Positions 6,310 to 12,856 of a stretch of DNA of 16,034 nucleotides are shown in pieces. Under the pieces are notes generated by a model that ran no database searches, had not been told where the DNA came from, and was given only the letters and a program-made list of their open reading frames with translations. Each line of letters opens with the position of its first letter. Position 1 is the first letter of the stretch. A program made the translations under genes and the position numbers. This DNA comes from Opitutia bacterium UBA4506 (GTDB taxonomy: Bacteria > Verrucomicrobiota > Verrucomicrobiia > Opitutales > Puniceicoccaceae), in the NCBI GenBank assembly GCA_002388665.1, contig DGMY01000001.1:1-16034 (forward strand), given 5' to 3'.

Positions 6310-6573
6310 AGCGTTTCGAGTGAGACTACTGCGCGATGAGGAGTCGTTCAGGCAGGGGGTGGTGCAATGGTCCCAACGGGCGTCCTTGAGCGTTGGCAGG
6401 CCTAAGCGGTACCCATCGAGCAGGGACCTGACCACTTGTTGTGCAGAGATTGCTCGAACCTTTGCGAGGCAGGGTTGAATTTGATTCAATTCCCAGCGGC
6501 GGAGGGGAAGGTCGCCGGGTGCTCCATTTTTCGGTTTCCCTGGAGTGATTCTACGGTTAGAACACTTCTTCAT
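6286..6573 (-). CDS. Possible small basic protein (doubtful)
   Basis: A 95-residue reading frame facing the PEP-CTERM gene and overlapping its end by 24 bp. In its favour, a GGGGAGA purine run lies about five bases before the ATG, and the middle (DLPLRRWELNQIQPCLAKVR followed by AISAQQVVRSLLDGYRLG) looks like a helical protein. Against it, I recognise no family, the C-terminal third is low in structure, and random frames of this length are common in GC-rich DNA. It lies in a 448 bp gap without other clear genes. I list it only as a candidate. Confidence 0.25.
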   Translation of the reverse strand: MKKCSNRRITPGKPKNGAPGDLPLRRWELNQIQPCLAKVRAISAQQVVRSLLDGYRLGLPTLKDARWDHCTTPCLNDSSSRSSLTRNALLPPRTT

Positions 6574-6596
6574 CGGTTCTCCCCGAGCGTTGAATT

Positions 6597-6761
6597 ATGG
6601 ATTATTTGATCGATCGTGTGGCGAAGGCTTTCTCCGCTTTCTTGATCTTCCCAGCTCTGGGGAAGAGGATCTGCGCTGAGAGATTCTTCCAGATCGAGAT
6701 ATTCGCTTCGGCTGGGAGGGGTAGTATCCCTTCGGATAAGTTGGAGGCCGGACGGCGATGA
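6597..6761 (+). CDS. Possible 54-residue leader ORF coupled to the LacI gene
   Basis: An open frame starts MDYLIDRVAKAFSAFLIFPA and ends with a TGA that overlaps the regulator's ATG (ATGA at 6758-6761). Such overlaps usually mark translational coupling and occur three times downstream in this locus. No ribosome binding site precedes its ATG, and I do not recognise the sequence. It may be a small coupled peptide or chance. Confidence 0.25.
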   Translation: MDYLIDRVAKAFSAFLIFPALGKRICAERFFQIEIFASAGRGSIPSDKLEAGRR

Positions 6762-7789
6762 ACAAACGGGTGACCATCCGGGACATAGCGGCCGAGGCGG
6801 GCGTCCACTTTACCACCGTCGGCTTGGCGTTGAAAAACAGTACTCGGATCAGCGAAGCGACGAGAGCGCGAATTCACAAAGTGGCGAAGCGGATGGGCTA
6901 CGAGCCTGACCCAATGCTCGCAGCCTTGAACGCCTACCGGCACACTCAATCCCGCCCCCAATACAAGGCCAGCATCGCGTGGATTAACAATTGGCCCGAG
7001 CGTTCCATGCTCTACGACATCAAGGAGTTTGCGATGTATCACCGAGGATCATCGGATCGCGCGAAAGAACTGGGATACGAGATTTCCGAGTTTTGTATCG
7101 GATCGGGCGAGATCTCTCCCGCACAGTTGGGCCGGGTCCTACGAGCCCGGAATATCAAGGGGATCCTGATGGCACCTCAGCCTCATGCGGGCGTGGAACT
7201 GGATTTCGATTTTAATGGATTTTCGGCGGTCTCCCTCAGTTACTCGTTGGTAAAGCCCGCTCTTCACGTGGTGTCGAATCATCATTCTCGCAGCATGCGA
7301 TTGCTCCTCTCCGAGCTGAACCGACTGGGCTACAGTCGAGTCGGATTTGCCTTGGAGAAAGAGCTGAATGAAAAAGTGGGATTGAATTGGTTGGGCGGTA
7401 TGCTGATCTCGCAGGAGGTCAGCCTGACGAAGACGGAGATCGTCCTCCTTCATCAGTATGCGAAAGATCCAGAGAACCTCCTGGATTTCATCCGGAAGGA
7501 AAAGCTGGAGGTCGTGGTTTCCCATGGGGCAATTTATGAGAAACTGCTGAAACTCGGTGCCGCCATGCCGGAAGAGTTTGGCTTTGCTAATATCAGTGTG
7601 AACGAGGGGCAGAATGGAGTCTCGGGAATCTGGCAAAACTCGTACCATATCGGCTACAAGGCTGTTGACCTCGTCGTTGACATGCTTCACCGCAATGAGA
7701 CCGGAGTGCCTCTTATGCCGACTCATACCTTGATTGATAGCACCTGGAATGTCGGATCGACTATCCGACCCGCGGCGGGGGCGCAATAG
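6758..7789 (+). CDS. LacI/GalR-family transcriptional regulator
   Basis: A 343-residue DNA-binding regulator. The N-terminus VTIRDIAAEAGVHFTTVGLA is the LacI helix-turn-helix, followed by RISEATRARIHKVAKRMGYE and the hinge region with PDPMLAALNAYR, a form common in Opitutae LacI proteins. The rest (about 65-340) is a periplasmic-binding-protein-like effector domain: GILMAPQP, the RLGYSRVGFAL strand, VVVSHGAIYEKLLKLGAAMP and the C-terminal GYKAVDLVVDMLHR. A TTGGAGG ribosome binding site lies about 10 bases before the ATG. It heads the carbohydrate operon and very likely controls it. The effector is probably a sugar from the same pathway. The palindrome TCTACAGGTAGA just after the gene is a candidate operator, though this is untested. 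Confidence 0.93.
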   Translation: MNKRVTIRDIAAEAGVHFTTVGLALKNSTRISEATRARIHKVAKRMGYEPDPMLAALNAYRHTQSRPQYKASIAWINNWPERSMLYDIKEFAMYHRGSSDRAKELGYEISEFCIGSGEISPAQLGRVLRARNIKGILMAPQPHAGVELDFDFNGFSAVSLSYSLVKPALHVVSNHHSRSMRLLLSELNRLGYSRVGFALEKELNEKVGLNWLGGMLISQEVSLTKTEIVLLHQYAKDPENLLDFIRKEKLEVVVSHGAIYEKLLKLGAAMPEEFGFANISVNEGQNGVSGIWQNSYHIGYKAVDLVVDMLHRNETGVPLMPTHTLIDSTWNVGSTIRPAAGAQ

Positions 7790-7807
7790 TAGTGTGCCAC
7801 CCCGAAT

Positions 7808-7822
7808 TGCTCTACAGGTAGA
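7808..7822. promoter_or_regulatory. Second copy of the TCTACAGGTAGA 15-mer, with nearby -35-like box
   Basis: TGCTCTACAGGTAGA lies between the regulator and the pseudopilin gene and is identical to 5484-5498. A TTGACA follows at 7835-7840 and could be a -35 box, but no good -10 is visible before the ATG at 7871. An operator immediately upstream of a promoter would suit control by the adjacent LacI protein. Confidence 0.33.
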
Positions 7823-7870
7823 ACTGTGGCTCAATTGACATTTTGGGTATCGACCGGAAGTCTCTAAACC

Positions 7871-8572
7871 ATGCCCCCCAACCCCTGCCTATTTCGTCGT
7901 CGCTATAGCGGATTTTCTTTGGTCGAACTATTGGTCGTTCTCGCGGTGATCGGCCTGCTCCTTTCGTTGTCGATCGCGGCAATACAGAACGTCAGGGAGT
8001 CCTCGAAGGCCGCGCGGTGCGGAACGAATATGCGGGCGGTAGGTGCTGCACTTTCTACCTATGCGATGGAGCACGACGGTTATTTCCCGGCGGTGCGTTC
8101 GAGTCCGGATTCTGCGGATGAGGTGAATGGTCGTCAGAACGAATTGGGAACCTGGGAGGCGGAAATTGAACCCTATGTCGGTTTTAATCTCCGCACCACC
8201 ATGGGAGGGTACGACGGAGAGGATTCCGAAGATATCATGCAGGCGTTGATCATCTGTGAGGCGGGAGAGTTTGTGGGGATGAGTGCGAGCCTGAACAACC
8301 AGAAGGCTTCGGTTGGAGGGAAGAAGCTGAACTGGGGCCTGGATTTTCAAACAAACGTGAATTCAATCGAGGATCCAACGGCGACTTTGTTGCTGGGCGA
8401 TTCGGACGAGTATCACTTGAGCTTCACGAAAGATATGCTCGCTGATGCCGACGGGAAATACAAAGGAGCGGATCTTGTCCGCCATGGCGGGAAGGCGAAC
8501 TATCTTTTCGTGGATGGACATCTGGAGTCCTTAACTCCGGAAGAGATTATGAAGTTAAAAGGATGGGACTGA
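7871..8572 (+). CDS. Type II secretion pseudopilin-like protein with H-X9-DG motif
   Basis: A 233-residue protein with a class III signal. A short basic leader ends at G14, followed by FSLVELLVVLAVIGLLLSLS, with the conserved glutamate at E19 (position 5 of the mature form). Prepilin peptidase should cut between G14 and F15. The globular part ends with RHGGKANYLFVDGHLESLTP. This contains H205-X9-D215-G216, the H-X9-DG ending found in hundreds of paralogous pilin-like proteins in Planctomycetes, Verrucomicrobiota and Lentisphaerae. Their function is not established; many sit beside glycoside-degradation genes, as here. It is the first gene after the LacI regulator. Its end overlaps an alternative start of the deacetylase-like gene, so both are probably in one operon. 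A GGAAG about 10 bases upstream may be the ribosome binding site. Confidence 0.9.
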   Translation: MPPNPCLFRRRYSGFSLVELLVVLAVIGLLLSLSIAAIQNVRESSKAARCGTNMRAVGAALSTYAMEHDGYFPAVRSSPDSADEVNGRQNELGTWEAEIEPYVGFNLRTTMGGYDGEDSEDIMQALIICEAGEFVGMSASLNNQKASVGGKKLNWGLDFQTNVNSIEDPTATLLLGDSDEYHLSFTKDMLADADGKYKGADLVRHGGKANYLFVDGHLESLTPEEIMKLKGWD

Positions 8573-8616
8573 TCCGTTCTCTCCCTCTTCTCGAAGAAAT
8601 TTCAAACAAATGTACG

Positions 8617-10032
8617 ATGCGTGCTAGAAATCGAACTACTGTACTGACTTGCTTGTGCCTCTGGGGGATGAGTGTTCTCTCTCTCGCTGGAAACGGCCTC
8701 TCGAATGGAGGCTTTGAGCAGGGATTGGATCTCTGGATCCTCGGGGATCAAATGTCAGCCGCATCATCGGCAGCAGCGAGGGATGGCGAGAAGGGACTGC
8801 GGGTTGTCGATCAGGATGAAAAGCACGGGTCGAGCTTGTTCAGTCGGTCGTTTCCGGTTGAGCCTGGAGCCACGGTGACGCTCACGTTTGAGGGGCGGGC
8901 CGATTCCAAATTTCTGGCCGTGTATCTCTGGCCCATGAATGGAGACGGCCGGGCCGTGCGGGATCCCTCGATCCGTGGGGATGGATTGGCGAAAGTCGTT
9001 CTCTCGCCCAGCGGTGAAGGGTGGCGGTCTTACACGGTGGAGCACACAATGCCCCCCGCCACTGAGAGTGTGAAGGTGTGGGTCCATTCCTGGAGTGGGG
9101 CTACCGGTACCGCTGATCTGGATAACTTTGTGCTGTCCGGTTTGGGTGAAAGCGCGGAGCCCTACGAAAGTCCGGAAGACGTTCAGAAAGCCTCGGAAAA
9201 GGCCGTGGCCCGCTTTGCGGAAAAGACAGAGGCGTTGGTGGTGCCCGCGGAGTTGCCGGCCCGGGAAAATCCTCCGGTCATCATTCTCAAACTCGATGAT
9301 CTTCGGCCGGTGAATGGAGAGGTGCATCCATCGTGGAAGCGGGTGACGGAGTATCTTCAGTCGAAGGAGATACCTTGCGGGATCGGGATCATCTGTGATC
9401 GATTGGAGGAGGCGTCGCCTGATTTTGTGGAATGGACCCGCGCTCAGCGAGCATCGGGAGAGGTCGAGTTTTGGTTTCACGGATTGGACCATCTGGTGTG
9501 GACCGATGAAACCGGTGCCCGGCGCAGTGAGTTTTCCGGGCGAACCCCCGCGGAGCAGCAGGAGCGGTTTGAGCGATCCCAGAAACTCGCGGAGGACGTT
9601 TTGGGATTCCCCTTTCAAACCTTTGGTCCCGGCGGGGGAGGATCGACTGGACATCAGGATGCCGCGACCGCTCAGGCCATGAGTCACGATTCAGATTTGG
9701 TGGTTTGGCTCTACCCGCGCCCGATCGATACGATGGGGAAGGAGATCGTCGAAGAGGGCCAGATTATCGTGTTGGACCGAGTCTGGGAAGTAAACCTGGA
9801 GGGGCGTGTAGGGCAACCGGATTACGAACGGTTTGTGAGTGGCTACGCCGCGAATCCGGATCGCGAGTATTTTGTGCTGCAGGGTCATCCCACTCATTGG
9901 GGAGGAGCCCGCTTTGAAGAGTTTTCTCGGATCATCGACTTTTTGGTGGAGCAGGATGCGGTATTTTTGACTCCGGTCGCCTATGCCACGAGCTTGGATG
10001 GAGAGCCGGCTCAGCAAGTGTCACGGAAATGA
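8617..10032 (+). CDS. Exported CBM plus polysaccharide deacetylase-like (NodB-fold) protein
   Basis: A 471-residue secreted enzyme candidate. The ATG at 8617 gives a normal signal peptide (TVLTCLCLWGMSVLSLAGNG). An in-frame ATG at 8563 would bury it behind 18 polar residues. Residues about 27-175 (LSNGGFEQGLDLW to TADLDNFVLSG) look like a CBM4/9-type carbohydrate-binding jelly roll. Residues about 219-460 resemble a polysaccharide deacetylase/NodB barrel: KLDD (D227, D228) for motif 1, FWFHGLDH (H288 and H292) for the metal-binding HxxxH of motif 2, FGPGGGG (336-342) for motif 3, and LQGHPTHW (H424) near the end. Classical HSxxH is changed to HGLDH, but both histidines remain. It may remove acetyl or N-acetyl groups from a polysaccharide, or be a non-deacetylase relative. 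It is joined to the next gene by an ATGA overlap. Confidence 0.8.
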   Translation: MRARNRTTVLTCLCLWGMSVLSLAGNGLSNGGFEQGLDLWILGDQMSAASSAAARDGEKGLRVVDQDEKHGSSLFSRSFPVEPGATVTLTFEGRADSKFLAVYLWPMNGDGRAVRDPSIRGDGLAKVVLSPSGEGWRSYTVEHTMPPATESVKVWVHSWSGATGTADLDNFVLSGLGESAEPYESPEDVQKASEKAVARFAEKTEALVVPAELPARENPPVIILKLDDLRPVNGEVHPSWKRVTEYLQSKEIPCGIGIICDRLEEASPDFVEWTRAQRASGEVEFWFHGLDHLVWTDETGARRSEFSGRTPAEQQERFERSQKLAEDVLGFPFQTFGPGGGGSTGHQDAATAQAMSHDSDLVVWLYPRPIDTMGKEIVEEGQIIVLDRVWEVNLEGRVGQPDYERFVSGYAANPDREYFVLQGHPTHWGGARFEEFSRIIDFLVEQDAVFLTPVAYATSLDGEPAQQVSRK

Positions 10033-11717
10033 CGAAATTCATGTGTGGCTCTGTTGTCTCGAGTTTTCTCATGCGCTGGATATTTCTAAATTTCCTGGTG
10101 GGCTTCTGCCTTGCCTGCCTGCCTGCCTATTCATCGGGTGAACCGGAACGACGATCTGCCGACTCGGAGGAGTGGCACTCGGCCCTCTATCCGGCGAATT
10201 GGACTCCGGAGTTTCGGGATGCGGAGGGTCGTTTTCTTCATGATTTTTCCTTTGCCGGATATCGCTTTGGCGAGACGCCGCCCGAAGCCGTAGAAGGGGA
10301 ATGGGTCAATGTGACCGAGGCGCCATATCTGGCAGATTCTTCGGGGGAGCAGGACAGCACCACGGCTATTCAGCAGGCGCTGGATGAGGTTGGAAAAGCC
10401 GGAGGCGGAGTCGTTTACCTGCCGGCGGGGACCTATCGGATCGCCCCGATCGGAGAGGATTCGGTCGCTCTTCGATTGAGGTATTCGGGGGTAGTCCTTC
10501 GCGGGGCTGGGGCCGGAGAAACGTTTCTCTACAGCGATGATTTTCAAATGCGAAAGAAGGTACTCATCTCCGTGGAACCGGGGGAGGCTACCTCATGGAA
10601 TGCCGACGGAAAGGATTATCCGGGGATCTTGCTGGTGAGCGACGAACCGACCCCGACCCAGCAGATCTCTCTCGCTGAGGTAGAGGGTTTGGCCGTGGGC
10701 GATGCCGTGGTGATCCGCAACGACCTTACCCAGCACTACATCGATCGGGTTGGAATGACGGGAAAATGGGAGCCTGCGCAGTCGCGAAACCGGACGCTTA
10801 CCTACTACCGGCGGATTACCCGTATCGATCCTGAGCACAATGTGGTCACAGTGGATATTCCGGTTCGAGGGTATTTGTATCAGGCGGACAATGCGCGGGT
10901 GGTTCCGGTAACCGGAGAAATGATCCGAGAGGTCGGGGTGGAGGACTTTTCGATCGGAATGGCCTACCATCCGGGGGAGGGCGACGGATTGCGTGATTTC
11001 TTGCAGGAGGGAACTCTTGCTTACGAAGTTCACGGTTCGGCTGTGATTCGATTTAAAATGGCGGAGAATGGCTGGGTTCGCCGGGTGAACACATACGCCC
11101 CGGAGGGGAATCCGCCCCAGGTGCACATCCTTTCGAATGCCCTGCAACTCGAGCGATCCCGGGGGATCAGCGTCCTGCATTGTGACCTGCGATTCCCTCA
11201 ATATCGGGGGGAGGGCGGCAATGGCTATCTCTACACGATGCAGGGCCAGGATAATTTGGTCGAGGAATGTTACGCGGAAGCTGGTCGACACAACTTCTCG
11301 TTTGGAACGATGTCCGCGAGTGGAAATGTCATCGTCGATTGCTATAGCAAAGACGGCTGGCTCGGCTCGGATTTTCACATGTTCCTCTCCCTGGCGAACC
11401 TGTTTGATTCGGTCACCTGCGAAGGCGACTTCCTGGAGGCTCGCGCACTTCGCCCCTGGGGCGGAAAGGTCATGCACGGAGTGACGACGACGGAATCTGT
11501 CTTTTGGAATACCTGCGGGCTGCGCTATTCGGAGAAGCAGCCGTATTTGATTTTCTCGCACCAATTTGGAGACGGGTATATTATCGGAACCCGTGGGCCC
11601 GCCTATGAGGTGAAGACCTCTGATTTCGCCGAGGGGATTGGAAAAGGAGAAACGTTGGTTCCGCGTTCCCTTTACGAAGATCAACGCATGCGTCGGGTAG
11701 GAACCGTAGTCGAATGA
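10029..11717 (+). CDS. Pectate-lyase-superfamily right-handed beta-helix protein, exported
   Basis: A 562-residue secreted protein. The N-terminal signal is WIFLNFLVGFCLACLPAYSS. Three possible ATGs (10029, 10041, 10071) are in frame; I keep 10029 because it overlaps the upstream stop as ATGA, although 10071 gives the most typical signal peptide. The segment DSTTAIQQALDEVGKAGGGV then VYLPAGTYRI (109-138) is the hallmark start of the Pectate_lyase_3/GH55-like beta helix. Later turns with NALQLERSRGISV, DNLVEECYAE and GNVIVDCYSKDGWLGSDFHM fit stacked helix rungs. Such proteins are lyases or hydrolases acting on uronic-acid-rich or other polysaccharides, but catalytic residues cannot be assigned confidently and the substrate is unknown. 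It sits between the deacetylase-like gene and the dehydrogenase, with 4 bp overlaps on both sides. Confidence 0.85.
   Translation: MTKFMCGSVVSSFLMRWIFLNFLVGFCLACLPAYSSGEPERRSADSEEWHSALYPANWTPEFRDAEGRFLHDFSFAGYRFGETPPEAVEGEWVNVTEAPYLADSSGEQDSTTAIQQALDEVGKAGGGVVYLPAGTYRIAPIGEDSVALRLRYSGVVLRGAGAGETFLYSDDFQMRKKVLISVEPGEATSWNADGKDYPGILLVSDEPTPTQQISLAEVEGLAVGDAVVIRNDLTQHYIDRVGMTGKWEPAQSRNRTLTYYRRITRIDPEHNVVTVDIPVRGYLYQADNARVVPVTGEMIREVGVEDFSIGMAYHPGEGDGLRDFLQEGTLAYEVHGSAVIRFKMAENGWVRRVNTYAPEGNPPQVHILSNALQLERSRGISVLHCDLRFPQYRGEGGNGYLYTMQGQDNLVEECYAEAGRHNFSFGTMSASGNVIVDCYSKDGWLGSDFHMFLSLANLFDSVTCEGDFLEARALRPWGGKVMHGVTTTESVFWNTCGLRYSEKQPYLIFSHQFGDGYIIGTRGPAYEVKTSDFAEGIGKGETLVPRSLYEDQRMRRVGTVVE
10112..10127 (+). 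repeat. Tetranucleotide repeat (TGCC)4 in the signal-peptide coding region
   Basis: Four perfect TGCC units, with a fifth just upstream offset by one base, code for the ACLPAY part of the signal peptide. Gain or loss of one unit would shift the frame of the lyase-like gene. The tract is short. Confidence 0.5.
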
Positions 11718-12772
11718 TGAAAACAGGTTTACTCGAAAATGAACCGAAGGGGACCCATACGGGCACCCTCCTCTTCGCGCTTTCCGAGCGGGAGCGTCGA
11801 ATCTTTTTTCCGGATTTCGATTTCTCGGTGAACTGCCTCGGGGGTTTGGAGGCGGCGATGATTGACCCATCCACCTTGGATGCCGCGGGATGGGAGGATG
11901 CGCTAACTGAGTTTAATCCGCGGGTGTTGGTCACCGCTTGGAGTGGGAAAACCGTGCCAGAGCAGTGGTATGATTCCCGGGGTTGTGCTCTTGAGTATGT
12001 GTGCCACGTGACTGGATCGGTTCGAAAGGTGGTTCCCCGTACACTGTTGGAGCGTGAACTCTGTGTGACCAATTGGGGGGCGACGATTACTCATACCATT
12101 GCCGAGCATGCACTGTTGATGGTGCTGGGGTTGTTGCGAAATGTCCCGCTTTGGGAGAGCGCCTTGGACCGGGAAGAGCATGCCTTGCCCCTGTCGAGGA
12201 ATTTGAAGACTCGTTCCCTGCGTGGAAAACGAGTGGGGATTCACGGCTTCGGGGCGATCGCGCGTGAGATTGCACGCCTGCTAAAGCCGTTTCAGGTGGA
12301 ACTGTGCGCTTATTCGCAAGGAGTTCCAGACTCACATTTTGTGGCTCATGAAGTGATTCAACTCAAACGTTTGGAGTCGTTGTTTGAGCAATGTGATGTG
12401 GTGATCGAATGCGAGGGACTCACTCCGGAGAATAGGGGAGTGGTGGATGAAGCGATGCTTCGGCGGCTTCCCAGGGACGCTGTTTTTGTGAATGTAGCCC
12501 GGGCGGACCTCACGGATGAAGAGGCTCTGTATCGTTTGGCGCAAGAGGGAGACATCCGGTTGGGCCTGGATGTGTTTCAGGAAGAACCATTGCGGAGGGA
12601 CTCTCCCATGCGCTCCCTTTCGGGGGCGTGGATCTCTCCGCACATTGCAGGGCCGACATGGGACACCTATCCGGTTTGTGGAGAACACGCTTTGCAGAAT
12701 ATCCGGAAATTCTCGAAAGGTGCCGCGCTCAGTGGCGTCGTCGATTTGGCCATCTATGACCGGTCGACCTAG
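11714..12772 (+). CDS. D-isomer-specific 2-hydroxyacid dehydrogenase
   Basis: A 352-residue cytosolic NAD(P)-dependent oxidoreductase. The split-domain layout is clear. An N-terminal catalytic part is followed by the nucleotide-binding domain, beginning GKRVGIHGFGAIAREIARLL (171-190) with the GxxGxG dinucleotide motif. The last glycine of the longer GxGxxG-x-G pattern is alanine (A183). The catalytic residues are all present: arginine in NVARADLTDEEAL (R263), glutamate in DVFQEEPL (E291) and histidine in ISPHIAGPT (H310). Family enzymes interconvert 2-keto acids and D-2-hydroxy acids. In a polysaccharide locus it may act on a keto-acid product of uronate breakdown, but this is inference. Its ATG overlaps the stop of the lyase gene (ATGA). 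A second ATG three bases on is equally possible. Confidence 0.92.
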   Translation: MMKTGLLENEPKGTHTGTLLFALSERERRIFFPDFDFSVNCLGGLEAAMIDPSTLDAAGWEDALTEFNPRVLVTAWSGKTVPEQWYDSRGCALEYVCHVTGSVRKVVPRTLLERELCVTNWGATITHTIAEHALLMVLGLLRNVPLWESALDREEHALPLSRNLKTRSLRGKRVGIHGFGAIAREIARLLKPFQVELCAYSQGVPDSHFVAHEVIQLKRLESLFEQCDVVIECEGLTPENRGVVDEAMLRRLPRDAVFVNVARADLTDEEALYRLAQEGDIRLGLDVFQEEPLRRDSPMRSLSGAWISPHIAGPTWDTYPVCGEHALQNIRKFSKGAALSGVVDLAIYDRST

Positions 12773-12856
12773 GATGGTGATGGGGTTGATGCTGTCGAGC
12801 GGTCGGATCGCACCGCACTGCGAAAAGAGGGCCATTCTCCTCGAAGGACTACGATT

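Noticed and set aside
7796..7830. GCCAC/GTGGC inverted repeat as a lacI terminator
   Set aside because: The arms are only 5 bp, the inner spacing is asymmetric and no T-tract follows.
10593..11870. 425-codon open frame on the - strand
   Set aside because: It lies opposite the beta-helix protein, which has a signal peptide, family motifs and ATGA coupling. The - strand frame has no recognisable domain and is a GC-skew shadow. The same holds for 8764-9687 and 7139-7834.
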